DNA of 64,000 nt from contig VXBA01001826.1 of the NCBI GenBank assembly GCA_013399895.1, positions 2,881,845 to 2,945,844 of the forward strand, written 5' to 3'. This DNA is from Serilophus lunatus. Its lineage: Eukaryota > Chordata > Aves > Passeriformes > Eurylaimidae. The notes beneath the pieces were generated by a model that was not told where the DNA came from, did no database searches, and saw nothing but the letters and a program-made list of their open reading frames with translations. Shown one piece after another: positions 49,306-60,267 of this stretch (its first letter is position 1; each line of letters starts with the position of its first letter). The position numbers were made by a program, and so were the translations under genes.

Positions 49306-50828
49306 GTTCCCTCTGATTGCTTTAGAGCAGGTGGGTGAATGTCACTTGGCCGTGGGGGTTCCTTAATATTTTCTTGGTTTGTTTTATATTTTTCCAACCA
49401 TCCATCCCAGCTGCTCAGATGAGTCTTTCCAAGGGACATGCTCCAGTTTGGGAACTCCTGAATAATCTGCCCATTAGTGTCCAAGCTGGTGCAGATCATT
49501 CCTGTCTTCCCTACCTGGTTTTAGTTTCTTGACAGCCTCTACTATGCCTTGGGGAGCCTTTGAACCACCAGATCTGCAGGTTTCCTTCTCCTCTAGTATT
49601 TGAGAAATAACTGCTCTTAGGGTTTTATCCTATTTGTAAATTGTTCTTAAAATAAACAAATCAACCCAACAAACCACTTTTTACTCCAAGATTTTAAGCC
49701 TTAAGGCTTCAGCTATATCCACGTGAATTTACCCTGGGATAGTACATGAGAATATTGACTGTTTGCAGGAAACTCAGTCCCTTAAACCCCAGTGGCTCTT
49801 GTGTTCTGCCACTGACACCTGCTGTGGGGTCGTGCTCCCTGTTAATGGCATTTGTCCTGAAGCAAATCCCAGTGCATGGCCAGTCGTGCCCCAGGATGGA
49901 GATGCCGAGTTTCCCTTGCAGGGAGGTCCTGGGGGGAGCTGTAAATCTGGTGCTGAACTTCTGACCCTTTTTGACAGTATCAACTGAGGGGCTATCCAAG
50001 CATTTCAGCAGACAAATAAATAATGCTAAGTAGATCACTTCGGGCCAGAGGTTGTGTAAAGACCTTAATGGGGAAACTGCAGTTAAAGAGATTAAGCCAA
50101 CCTCAGCCATGTATTCCCTGAAGAGGCGGGATGCTAAATTACTCCTGGAGGAAATCGCAGCGGCAGCTCAGCCGGCGCTGCTGGCAGGGGCAGGGCTGAA
50201 GTGAGTATTTCACATCCCAGGGATTAGGCAGAGATGTGAGCTGGCAAAGAAGATTCTTGCCAGCACTGGGATCCTGGAGTTGGGAGCTGGGTGCCCAGCA
50301 CACCCATAGGGTGTACATGGAAGTACCATGGCCAAGATGTACTTACAGCAGGATGTGGTTTTGCCACTCAAATAATGCTGATAAAAATGAATACTGGATA
50401 AAACTACTTCTGTAGCACTTTCTAAAGAACTGTTATATTTCCCCATGCTGGGCAGGGTGCCATCAGAGGGAGCTGAATGAACCTCAGATACACTTGGGCT
50501 GCAATTATATATTTTTATTTTTTGTTTAATGAGGAGTATTAAATATGGCATTGACTATGTTGTACAATTTTTCTTGCATCCTAAGTGTTTTTCACTAAAA
50601 ACCTAAAGCCATTTCTTGCATGGCATTACTGTGTGTCACTCCATGTCTTGATACTAATGCTGGTTGAAGTAGCTCAGTGGACACCAAAATCAGCTACATT
50701 CCAAGCATATCCAGTGGTATCCCCAATGCACCCAGTTTGGAAATGAGGTTGTCATGATAGGAAACCCGCTGCCCATCTCCCTTGTCCTGGTCCAACATGT
50801 TTCTTGTCTTCTGGAGGGAAATTTCTGC

Positions 50829-51088
50829 TCTGGATTTCACCTGAGTCTCCTTCCAGGCATCTCCTGAAGTCTTTTCACATCTCTTCTTATGAGCTGAGAT
50901 CACAGGTAGCAGCCCCAGACTCCTCCAGGGAAGCTTCCCAAGATGTTTTTGCACTTCTGCTTATTCTGGGATCCACTTGAGGCTCTTCTCAGCATCTCCT
51001 AGAGTCTTTTCATCTCAGTTAGGCCCTTGATATCCCAGGCAACAGTCCCAGACTCCTCCAAGGAAGTTACTCAAAGATGACTTTTCTA
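50829..51088 (+). repeat. Diverged tandem duplication, unit about 136 bp
   Basis: Unit 1 runs from about 50829 to 50960 and unit 2 from about 50965 to 51088. Both contain, in order, tgg-atttcac/tgggatccac, gcatctcctgaagtctttt/gcatctcctagagtctttt, an a-cagcccca or a-cagtccca block and gactcctccagggaag/gactcctccaaggaag. Divergence is roughly a fifth to a quarter, so it is not recent. Confidence 0.75.
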
Positions 51089-51393
51089 AGAAACCTCCTG
51101 TGTTCTGGCACAGGGAGATACAACTGAGAGGCAAGTGCTTGTAGCTCTGAGCAGTAAGAATCACTGGAAGCATCCAATTCATTCTTAATTGGTCATTTAG
51201 TAGCTCCTTGAAGATGATGAATCCAGTCACTGCTGTATTTCTATTAACAGACCACTTTTTCGAGCTCCAGATCCTCAGTGGACTTGCAGTTAAGATGCCC
51301 TGCTCTAGTGTTGCCAACACTTTAGTGTCAAAATTTAGGTAAGATCCCTCAAAAAAAACCCAGACCAAAACACCAAACCCACCACACAAACGA

Positions 51394-51446
51394 AATTAAA
51401 ATAACATAAATAAAATAAAAAATAAAATAAATAATAAAATGAAATG
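51394..51446. repeat. (AAAAT)n-type A-rich microsatellite
   Basis: Irregular aaaat and aaat units. Confidence 0.85.
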
Positions 51447-52365
51447 TTTTGAAGATTTTAGAGATCTTACAGGTATCATGGAAACCATTCTGGCGGGAAT
51501 TCTGCCAACGTATTTCTTACAGAATTGAGGTTTTCATCTCAGCTCATGGCTCTCAGGAAACAAAAGGATGTGATAAAATTCATAATAAATTGTACAATCT
51601 GGCAGTGCCATCCATGAAAAAGTAACACCTTCTTGCAATCTTGGCAGGAGGTTGTGTTTCTTTCCATTGGGTCCTTCCCAGTTAGCAAACATTTGTTCTC
51701 CATGTTTGCACAGGGCCAGAGATCCCACAGCTGCTTTGGGGTCTGTCCCAACTTGCCTCCTGCATTTATTTTTCTTAGCATTTTCATCTTCCTAACATGG
51801 GACCTATGTGACCTCTGAGCACATTTACAGGTTTGGAAATAATGTTGTAGAGCAAAAATAACAAACCAAAGTGAGTCCAGAAAAGCAATAAAAATTAAAA
51901 AAATGTTTTGTACAATAGCGTCTAAATTGAGCTCCCAGTATGAGCTGAGGTCTGCAATGCCAGTACAGCTCCTCTGGAAGAGCTGTAGTAAAAATAGTAT
52001 AATTTGAAGCAAATTCTCTATGAAAAACTGAATTTCAAAGGATGTTTTCTTCACAGAAAACTGCCCTTTTATCTTTTCCTTGGGCCCAAAATACACGGTA
52101 GCACACCCTATGGAGAGGTGCAGTCGTGGAGACACAGCTCAGTGTCCATCACCCTGACGCCCTCGGGGTTCCCTCTCTGCATGGGGTTGGCGGCATCCAT
52201 GTGCTTATCCATCAGTGCCAGCCAAAGTCACTCACTATGGCATGAGCTTGGGCCTTGCCTGTGCATTGGGTTGCAGTTTGTCACCTTCAGAGAAAGGCAT
52301 TTTGATGGTGTTTGTTTGACTTTATTGCCAGAGTTTGTAGGAATTTGGGCACTTCCCTCTAAGGG

Positions 52366-52432
52366 TCCCTTCCTCTTCCCTTTCCTTTCCCCCTTCCCTT
52401 CCCCTTTCCCTTTCCTCTTTCTTTCCCTCCTC
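52366..52432 (+). repeat. 67-nt uninterrupted pyrimidine tract
   Basis: All 67 bases are C or T, in blocks such as tttcccc and ccctttcc with partial mirror symmetry. Tracts of this kind can form intramolecular triplex DNA. Confidence 0.95.
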
Positions 52433-53244
52433 AGCTTCATGCACATTTCATGCAAGAGAGGGTGAGAATCAGCCACAGCCACTAATTATTTAATAGGCTG
52501 CTTCGATTAGCCAAAGAATAATAAAATTAAGTAATTACAACAGAGCAAAAGGACGATTAAGACAACTGGTTAAGACCACAAGAGTATGTTCCTTTTGAAT
52601 TAGGACTTGAAAATGATACTTGCCCACGTTGCTTGTGCACAACCTTAAATCAGTTTTGGGGTACAGAGGGTGATGAATGTCTGCATCCCAGTCTGGAACA
52701 GCAGCAGGACCAAAGGAGAAAGGGAGGAAGCATTTATAACCAAAGGAAAATATGTTTTGAAGTGCATTCTGTAGCGAAACAATAATGAGAAGAGGGAAAG
52801 CACATTACTTATCTGCTCTACCTGGCTGGTGTATAACTGGCAAACATCTAATTGAAAAAATACCCTGATGGGAGAATTTCTAATAAATTTGTTTGCACCC
52901 TCATAGCCTGGAGGAGAGGGGAAAAAATCCAATCAGCAGTGAGGAAGTTCCAAAGTTTCCACTGCATTTCAAGTCCTGATTTTCAGGCTCACTGCTCAGC
53001 CTGGCAATCAGAGGAACAGTAATTTTGAAGTCAGGACTCATTACAGTTGTTATGGAGGCATCAAGGGCAGGAGGAACTGTGAAACGGAGGTAGGGGAATA
53101 GTAGAAAGCCATTAAAAAATACATTCTGACAAACAGAAGGATATGGAGAAAGGAGGGTGTTTGTCCTGCCCCAGACTTTCGCTGTGAAGGATATTTTTAT
53201 TTGCTGAGTGCAATGTTCCAAGCAAGTTTTGTTTTCTGGAGAAA

Positions 53245-53564
53245 TAGGTTGTAGCCAGATAAGGGTTGGTCTCTTCTCCCAAGGAACAAGTGACAGGAGA
53301 AGAGGAAACAGATTCAAGCTGTGCCAGGGGAAGCCTAGATTGGACATTAGGAAAAGTTTCTTCACTGGAAGGGTGGCCAGGCACTGGCACAGGCTGCCCA
53401 GGGCAGTGGTGGAGTCACCATCCCTGGAGCAATTTAAAAGATGTCCAGAAATTCCGTTTGGGGGACGTGATTTAGTGGTGGCCTTGGCAGTGATGAGTAA
53501 ATGGGTGGACTTGATGGTCTTAGAGGCCTTTCCCACCCTAAATCACTTAATGATCCTGTGATTC
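53245..53564 (+). mobile_element. CR1 3' part, about 320 bp, older subtype
   Basis: Runs from gttgtagccagataagggtt through ggtctcttctcccaaggaac, gattggacattaggaaaagt, gcacaggctgcccagggcag and gacttgatggtcttagaggc to gatcctgtgattct. It is the sense counterpart of the copy at 48833-49305. A minus-strand open frame of 211 codons across it is a by-product of the repeat, not a gene. Confidence 0.93.
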
Positions 53565-55219
53565 TCTCTCCACCAATCTGTGCCACCTCTTCTTCCAATT
53601 CAGCCATCTCTGCTGTGGTTGGTTGGATTGTCAGGGGTATTTAGGCTGTAGAGCTGTTTGAGCCTCTGTGCCTGGAAGTGTGGCAGCTCCAGCTGGAACT
53701 GCACTAGCAGGAGCTGGCTGTGCCAGTGATCATTTAACAGGTGGAGGGAAATTCAGTGTAAAGAGGGTGGCACCTGGCTGCCTTAGGGGAGAGATGCTGG
53801 TCCCACAGTGCTGCCACTGCTCGCTGCATCCCACAGCTCCTGCCTCACTGATGGATTTAACAGAATCCAGCATTTCCAGAGGGATCCCCTTTCACCCTGC
53901 TGCAGCTGCTGCTGGCATTAGTTAATGAGTGTCACAATACCTGTTCCAGTTTTGCAGCTTTTAATTGGTTTGCTCTGCTATCCCAAAGGATAATTTGGCA
54001 ATTAGAGGGTGTCTGAGGCTGAGCAGAGCAATGTTACCCTCACTTGGCTTTACTAACTCTGCTGAATCCTCTAGCACTCCAAGAAATGGAAGTGTAATTA
54101 ATTGTCTAGGTTGAAAATCTTCACCTGGTTTTATTTAGATTTTGCTTTTATTGCTTATAATACAGCCAATTTCTGTTAAGGCATAACTGGTATCAGGTTC
54201 ATATCAGAGAGTGAGAGGATACACAAGGGGTGAATAATCTTCAATTCATCATCCTACTCATAAGGGCAAGAGGGTTGTCTCCTTCCCTTGTTAAGTACAA
54301 GGTGTCACTCACAGCTGGCACCTCCATCCTTGTCTCAGGAGTGTTTTATGGCATAGCCTGTTTTATTGCCATAATTAATTTGTGAACTCAGCCTTGTGGC
54401 CTGCCCCAGCCATACCTCGAGCCGGAGACAATCCTGGAGGGCTTTTCTCCTTCCTTCAGAATCCGAGCAAGTGAAAAGCTCCTGTTGTAGCTAATTAACG
54501 AGAGGAGTTGTCGTTCTCCACGGGGGTTTTGTAGCCTAGTAAGTGGATTAGCAGCTGGGAGCCGTGGGGACACAGGCGGCTGTGCAGTGCTCAAACTGCT
54601 CGGCCTCTCGCCCAGCCATGGAAGCAGAGTCCTGCCAGAGCACAACAGGAGATGGAAGAATGTGTTCTGGCAGCCAGAGTGTGCAAACAGCAGCAAACAT
54701 CCAGAGGATGAGGAGTTGGGCTTTGCATGGAGACCCCCCCATACGCTCTGGAGTGATTCTACACTGCTGTGTTAACTTTGCTTTGGAGTTAGGGGTGCAT
54801 AGAGGTCTAGAAGGGCATGGAATGGGACCTGCCTCTCCTGGAAATTTCCATTAATAGAAGTTGGCTTTTTACAGCTGATTGATGGTCTAGTGGAAATTTT
54901 AAGAAGAGCTTTTTTTGGATGATCTTTGCTGCCAGGGCACATCTGTGGGTTTGCACATGTTTGGCTTAGTTGTTTGGAGTGATTCATTCCCTATTTCTCT
55001 GAAAAAAATACCAAAAATGTGCTACATTACTGTGTCCCATTGCAGTAACTGGGATGTAGGTGTGTTCATACATGCTCCAAAGTTTTAACAGAGCAGCTCA
55101 GGATTTTCCTCTGAGAATTTTGGCTCTTGATATGAAGAGCCAGGAGGGCATTTGGGATGCACATGATCATGGTGTGCAGATGGCATTTCACTAACTCTAA
55201 CTTTCTTTTGCCTTTTCAG
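53565..55219. other. Unique DNA upstream of the exon
   Basis: 54415-54620 is relatively CpG-rich. No other exon or mobile element is seen in the 1.6 kb before the TOX-family exon. Confidence 0.55.
55191..55219 (+). other. Branch points, pyrimidine tract and splice acceptor of the TOX-family exon
   Basis: Two CTAAC branch-point matches (55191-55195 and 55197-55201) lie about 20-25 bases before the AG at 55218-55219. Between them and the AG is a nearly pure pyrimidine stretch ending ttgccttttcag. This is a textbook vertebrate 3' splice site and fixes the exon start. Confidence 0.85.
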
Positions 55220-55285
55220 TTTGATGGGGAGAACATGTACATGGGAATGAATGACAATGCCCAGGAGTTTCTATCAGCCAATCAG
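55220..55285 (+). CDS. TOX2: TOX-family internal coding exon (probably TOX2 exon 2)
   Basis: TOX proteins are nuclear HMG-box DNA-binding factors. This exon encodes part of the N-terminal region, well before the HMG box. It is 66 bp, in phase 0 at both ends, and translates to 22 residues starting FDGENMYMGM and ending QEFLSANQ. From memory of the family, the corresponding exon is also 22 residues in TOX and TOX2 and follows a lysine codon that ends exon 1. The first half is closest to TOX (FDGENMYM). The GM-x-D and E-x-L-S positions fit TOX2. Because TOX itself is nearly invariant among vertebrates, the differences favour TOX2; TOX remains possible. The frame stays open into both introns, so the limits come from the splice signals. 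It is a partial gene: the start codon, the HMG box and the stop lie outside the window. Confidence 0.82.
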
Positions 55286-55291
55286 GTAAGA
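55286..55291 (+). other. Splice donor of the TOX-family exon
   Basis: The exon ends CAG and is followed by GTAAGA, a near-consensus U1-type 5' splice site. An in-frame reading continues past it without similarity to TOX proteins, which supports the exon end. Confidence 0.85.
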
Positions 55292-55841
55292 GTTGGTTTG
55301 CTGTGGTGGGAGAGTGGTGAGATTTTTAGGGGAGTTAGGCTATGACCAAACACAAATTCTAGGAGCACTCTGTAAATCTGCCCTCCTGGATTGTCCACGG
55401 AAAAGGTCAGCCTGGCTGCTGCTGAGGAGCAGTGGGAGATGCACTTGGTACAGGGAGTAAGATGCACTTGTGTGCCAGTGGTGCTGTGTGTCACCAGAGC
55501 CTAGTTGAGCTATGGCTCTGCCAAAAGAGAGGCTGAAAAGCTTTGTCTCAGCATCCTTCACTCAAAATGAAGCTGCAATGGGTGTTTCTGGATGTGGTGA
55601 AGTTTCCAAGTATTGTGTGTAGTTCAGGTGTCTCCTTCCCTCATATAGTGTATTTCCTGTAGCTAAATAGATTAACAGTTAGAGGAGAAAAAGGAATCAA
55701 AGGTTTCCTGTTTTGGAGCTATAAACCCACATGTGGAGGACCAGAATAGAAGCTCCTGTCTTGCAGGTGCCTGAGCCTTCTCTGGGTGTGGGTATACATG
55801 GAACAGACATGTCCATTCAGTGAAGCCCTAAACACATATAT

Positions 55842-55900
55842 GGGTTGGAAAGACATGGTCTTTAAGGTCCCTTCCAACTCAAACCATTCTGTGATTCTAT
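55842..55900 (+). mobile_element. CR1 tail, about 60 bp
   Basis: Reads gggttggaaagacatggtct, ttaaggtcccttccaactca and aaccattctgtgattctat. It lies about 560 bp downstream of the TOX-family exon. Confidence 0.85.
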
Positions 55901-57945
55901 AAAGTTAAGCCCATGCTTAGGACCTGCTGGGAGGGGAGGACTTCAGTGCATTCTTACCTGTCACCCTGACCAGGAGATGAGAGATGGTCCCCTGCACATC
56001 ACTCTGTGGTGACCTGACATGGTTAGAGCCTGCTGGGGTCTCGGTGCATCTTCAAGGTTCCTGATGCTGAAGTGTCTCATCAAATCCAGGGAAAAGGGAT
56101 GAGGGAAAGGTCAGGTTCATTGCAGCTTCCCATTTTTAGGTGGTGTTAGGCCATTTTGGCCCCTGGACACACCACTGTGGACTACAGTGTGCCCCTGACG
56201 TTTGCTACTTACTGTGGCATTACTATGGATTACAAGGCAAGTCATCCATGGTGCATCTAACCCTGATACCAGCAGGGATTAAACTATATGCATATTACAC
56301 TGGAAACAGGATGAAAACCTGTAGTCTGCCTCCTTAGAGCATGGTTCATTGATTGGGAGAGTTGTTGCTGCTCTGGCTTTGGAAGCGGGCACATCAAGTC
56401 CCTGCTGCTGTGCAGTGGGGAGAGGTTGTTCTTGCGTGAGAAGGATTTCCAGGGTGGGGAAGGAACAGCAAACTTTGTGCTATTGAGCGATTCAGGAGAA
56501 ACAAATATGTAGTTAATCAACAACGGCGTGTGGTTGATTGTTAGAGCCAGGAATTGCCAGAGGTTGAGTAAATACAGAAAGGAGAAAGGGGTGACCCCAG
56601 GCTGCCCCAGCCAGGGGTCAGTTCTGTCTCCCCTCCCAGGCTGAGTAGAGCCTATAAGCAAGTAGTGGATGCTTGTAGGGCAATTGTCTTAGACACTCTG
56701 CATTTAAAAACCCCCAAAGGACAATTATTTCACAGCCTCGTAGGGAAGAGCCTTGGCCATGATGTGCCTGCAGGATCAGACTGGACTTGGCAGAACCATG
56801 GCCAGTGTCAATGTTTCCTTCTCAGCCTCTGTCAAATCCCACTTTCCCCATGGGTGGGCATAGGAGGGGAAGCAGAAGTGATGCTGCAGGGTTTGGAATG
56901 GTCTGCTACAGCTCAATCAAGGAGGAGATTTGGCTTCCAAAGAAAAGCAAAGGTTGTGTGGTGGAGGATTCGTGTACTGAGTTTGATCCTGAAGAAGGAT
57001 CAACCAAACCAGCTTAGATCCCTGTAACCTGGGAAACAGGAGTTTACTCTTACTTGTTCTCTATTTGCTGGATGACCTTAATTGCTACTCCAAAATAGGA
57101 AATAAAGGATGAAAAGGGAGGAAGAGTTTTTCTCTTGGCAGAGGAGGGGCAGGTACCCACCGTTACAGGGAAGGCTTTGTGCATGGAGGCCATATTGCTG
57201 CTTTCTCCATCAGCAAAAGCACAGTGGGGAGTGACTTGGAAAACAGATGGGGAATTTTGTCTTGTCTTGCATCTCCAGCTCCCTTCCCTGTGCTGGTATG
57301 CTTGGGAGAGTCAGAGAGGAGCTGGGAGTGGAACCAAGAGGTGCAAGGACATGGGGTGGCACTTGGGGCTGTGTTGGCATGGGTGCCCCTGTGGGATGTG
57401 TGATGACCCCCCATAGCCTTGTCTGGGGTGGCAGGAAGGAAGGTCAGGATCCCATTCATTCCCTGCAGGACATTAGTGGTGGTTCACACCCAACGTGAGC
57501 TTTGGCCGAGGAGGATGGGGAGCAACCTTCCTCCTCACCCTCCTTAGCTCATCTCCCTTTATTTACCTGCATATCAGGACCTGTTTACCAGAGAGCACTT
57601 TATAGCCCCAGCCATGCCTTCAGTGCTAATAACACAACTCCACTATTTAAATAGGGACTCCAGGTGGTTTTTTATTGTTTGCTAAACCTGTTACAACCCC
57701 AACGAGTACATTAAACAACAGGAATGGGGTTTCACAACCCCTCCTCAGAGGCTGCTAAACCACTGGTCCCGCACAGCGCAAGTGAGACATCGCTCAGCCC
57801 TTGGGCTCTGTGGAAACAAAGGCAAATCAACTGGAACCATCACACTGCAATAGCTGGGCCTGGTGGGTTGGGGTTTTTTCCCCATCAGGATCCTGCAGCC
57901 TCCTGACAGCAGCCTTATCTCAGCCCCTGCTTTGTTTTTTGATCT
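55901..57945. other. Unique intronic DNA
   Basis: Nothing recognised except ordinary short frames. Confidence 0.55.
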
Positions 57946-58302
57946 TGAGAAGGTTCTGTTCAGCCTGGAGAAGACCTTTAAGCCCCTTCCAGTGCCCAGA
58001 GGGATTCCAAGAGAGCTAGGAGAGAATGGGTCTGGTGTGACAGGACAAGGGAGAAATGGCTTCCTACTGCCAGAGGGTGGGGTTAGATGGGAAATTGGGA
58101 AAAAATTCCTTCCCATGAGAGTGGGAGGCCCTGGCACAGGGTGCCCAGAGAAGCTGTGGCTGCCCCATCCCTGGAAGTGTCTGAGACCAGGTTGGATGGG
58201 GCTTGGAGCAACCTGGTCTAGTGGAAGGTACCCCTGCCTATGGGAGGAGGGTGGAATGAGATAGTCTTGAAGGTCCCTTCCATCCCAAACCTTTCTAGGT
58301 TT
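57946..58302 (+). mobile_element. CR1 3' part, about 360 bp
   Basis: Begins ttgagaaggttctgttcagc, then ctggagaagacctttaagcc, gtgacaggacaagggagaaa, gcacagggtgcccagagaag and gagcaacctggtctagtgga, ending ccaaacctttctaggtttct. It is the longest + strand CR1 copy in the window. Confidence 0.93.
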
Positions 58303-58683
58303 CTCCTGTTTCTCATGGCAAGAGTCTGGTAAAGCTGGGATCAGGGTTCACTTGCCTCTCCTTCATTACTCCTTGCCCTGCCCAGCTGCCAACTTGAGTG
58401 GAAGAAAAACCAAAATACTCCAAACCCCTCATAAAACCCCAACAAAACACCATCCAAAACATGTGAAAGCAGATGACCTGCTCCTTCCCCTCATCTTCCT
58501 CAGGGGAATGGCTTTTGTGCTATGGTTGCAGTTCTTGTCACCCCAAAGGGCTTGGTCTCAGCTGAGGATGAAATGCAGAAATAAAGGAGCCTAAAATATA
58601 ATGAGAGTGCTGACTGATCCAGGATCACACCAGAACAACCTGCTTGGGGAAAATAATTCCTCTTGTTCCATCAAATAGGAGAG

Positions 58684-58712
58684 ACATTTGACCCCAGAAT
58701 TGAGTCAAATGT
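58684..58712. repeat. ACATTTGACCCC element, copy A (palindromic)
   Basis: Opens acatttgaccccagaa and ends tgagtcaaatgt; the outer eight bases on each side are perfect reverse complements. Related copies lie at 58784 and, inverted, at 60853. Confidence 0.7.
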
Positions 58713-58783
58713 GAAATGTAATTCAACCCCCCAACACAGGCCAGAGTATAAATGTAACTTGACATCTGATCAAACCATCGCAG

Positions 58784-58810
58784 ACATTTGACCCCTGAGA
58801 TGAGTGAGGT
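58784..58810. repeat. ACATTTGACCCC element, copy B
   Basis: acatttgacccctgaga followed by tgagtg matches copy A 100 bp upstream over the first sixteen bases with one difference; the right arm is not conserved. Confidence 0.6.
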
Positions 58811-59935
58811 ATCTCTTGTGTCTCATGGAGTTGGCAGAGCATCATTCCTCGCCTCTGTCAATTTTCTTTCTTTTTTCCCCACTCCTCTCTGCAAACAAAG
58901 AGAAGAAATTAAGTAATGCAAAAAATCCAAAGGAATGGAAAGATTCTCAACTATATGATGTGCCCTGAAAGATGAGTAAAAATGCAATGGCACTGGTAAA
59001 AGAAATAAAAACATACAAAACATACAAAGCATAAAAAAATCAGTGAGAAAAGACATTTATTAATGTATTTGTGATATGGAGATTAACAGCAGGAAAGGGA
59101 AAGGTTGGGAAATTCCACATGTAGTTGGACAGGAATAAGGTAGATTTTATTTGGCATCAAGACTTTTGAACTTACAGAAAAAGTCCATGGATAGTTTATA
59201 AACATGGATTAACTATGCCTGGGAATACCCTGTGAGAAGGAATCATCATTCCACATTCCAGGAGAACAAATGCAGGACAAGCCTTGCTGAGGAGCTGAGG
59301 TGATGTGATGAGGGTGTGGGAATCGTGGGGCCCTAGTACAGCTTTGAGGATCATGGTCCCTTGGCTTGTTGGGAGCAGGGATGTGACTCTGTGCCCAGTC
59401 CCTGGGGGGACGTTATGGAAAGCCTTAGCTGGGTGTTTCCTGCATTTCCCTTCTCTCCATGAATATCTCAGGCTGCTGGCAGGGCAATGGATATCTTGAA
59501 GGAGGAAAGAGCTGATTATTTATCGCTGGACAGTTTGGATCCTGTGAGCTGCCTAATCCCAGGAGCTTTCAGTGGATGGCTTATTCCAGCTGAGCAACCT
59601 GCAACAAGTTAATTTGTGTGACTCCTGGTGGGAAGGCTGTTAAACACCAGTGTGGTTTATTCAGGCCATGGAGATCCATTGGCATAAGCAGCTCTTGGAT
59701 TTTGGAAGTGAGAGCCCAGACAGGACCCACTGGTGGTGGGTTGAAAATATGAGAGTTAAATTGAAAATGTGAAGATTAAATTGACAAAGTTATTTCCACA
59801 TCATTTCCTCCTCCTAATGCTCTTGCTGGTAGGCACATGCTGCCCATCTGTGTATCAAAAATGTCAGGTCTTGGCTGTCAGGAGCCAGATCTGTCCCATG
59901 GGTGTGTAGGGGGGCTGCAGGTTTGCACAGCAGCA

Positions 59936-60037
59936 CTGAGCAACCTGGTCCAGCGAAGGGTGTCCCTGCCCATGGTGAGGGGTTGGAATGAGATCCCTTT
60001 ATGATCCCTTTCAACCCAAACCATTCTGGAATTCTGC
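59936..60037 (+). mobile_element. CR1 tail, first of two adjacent copies
   Basis: Contains gagcaacctggtccagcgaa, gggtgtccctgcccatggtg and tttcaacccaaaccattctg, ending ggaattctgc. It shares the unusual ggaattctg tail and following bases with the next copy. Confidence 0.88.
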
Positions 60038-60049
60038 AATTGAAAAAGC

Positions 60050-60203
60050 AGGTTGCCCAGAGAAGCTGTGACTGCCCCATCCCTGGAAGTGTCCAAGGCC
60101 AGATTGGACGGGGCTTGGAGCAACCTGGGGTAATGGAAAGGGTTTGGAGCAAGATGGTCTTTACGATCCATTCCAAACCAAACCATTTTGGAATTCTGTG
60201 ACT
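60050..60203 (+). mobile_element. CR1 tail, second of two adjacent copies
   Basis: Contains ggttgcccagagaagctgtg, ccccatccctggaagtgtcc, gagcaacctggggtaatgga and ccaaaccaaaccattttgga, ending attctgtgact. It begins 13 bp after the preceding CR1 tail and lacks the 'gtgtccctgcccatgg' block. Confidence 0.88.
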
Positions 60204-60228
60204 GGAAAGCAGGATTTCACCCAACCCT

Positions 60229-60267
60229 GGTGAGACACCTGAAACTCATGACATCAGGTGTCTCACC
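60229..60267. repeat. Perfect inverted repeat, 14-bp arms, 11-base loop
   Basis: ggtgagacacctga at 60229-60242 is the exact reverse complement of tcaggtgtctcacc at 60254-60267. The site holds three CACCTG/CAGGTG E-boxes. It starts 26 bp after a CR1 tail. Confidence 0.93.

Larger units (their letters stand above)
49306..53244. other. Unique DNA with tandem duplication and low-complexity tracts
   Basis: Holds the 136-bp duplication, an AAAAT tract and the pyrimidine tract. A 198-codon minus-strand frame at 51539-52135 has no recognisable domain and is treated as chance. Confidence 0.55.
1..55219 (+). other. Inferred long intron 1 (or upstream flank plus intron) of the TOX-family gene
   Basis: No other recognisable exon lies between the window start and the exon at 55220. 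TOX-family genes are known for very long first introns, so a stretch of 55 kb or more with repeats and scattered conserved-looking DNA is expected. The first exon (starting MDVR in this family) was looked for and not found. The intron assignment is inference from the single exon. Confidence 0.55.
58303..59935. other. Unique intronic DNA with two ACATTTGACCCC elements
   Basis: Copies A and B of the recurring motif lie at 58684 and 58784. The remainder is unique. Confidence 0.5.

Noticed and set aside
51539..52135. 198-codon minus-strand open frame
   Set aside because: It has no recognisable domain or splice context, and its hydrophobic stretches follow from AT-rich codons. A frame of this length is expected roughly 0.4 times by chance in 64 kb over six frames.
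52901..53536. 211-codon minus-strand open frame
   Set aside because: Most of it is the antisense of a CR1 copy (53245-53564), so it is a repeat by-product.
56140..56337. Possible next TOX exon downstream
   Set aside because: Its translation lacks the IPPITPP-type motif and other features expected of the following TOX exon, and its boundaries are not good splice sites.
60229..60267. microRNA precursor
   Set aside because: The stem is only 14 bp, too short for a microRNA hairpin, and the flanks do not extend the pairing.
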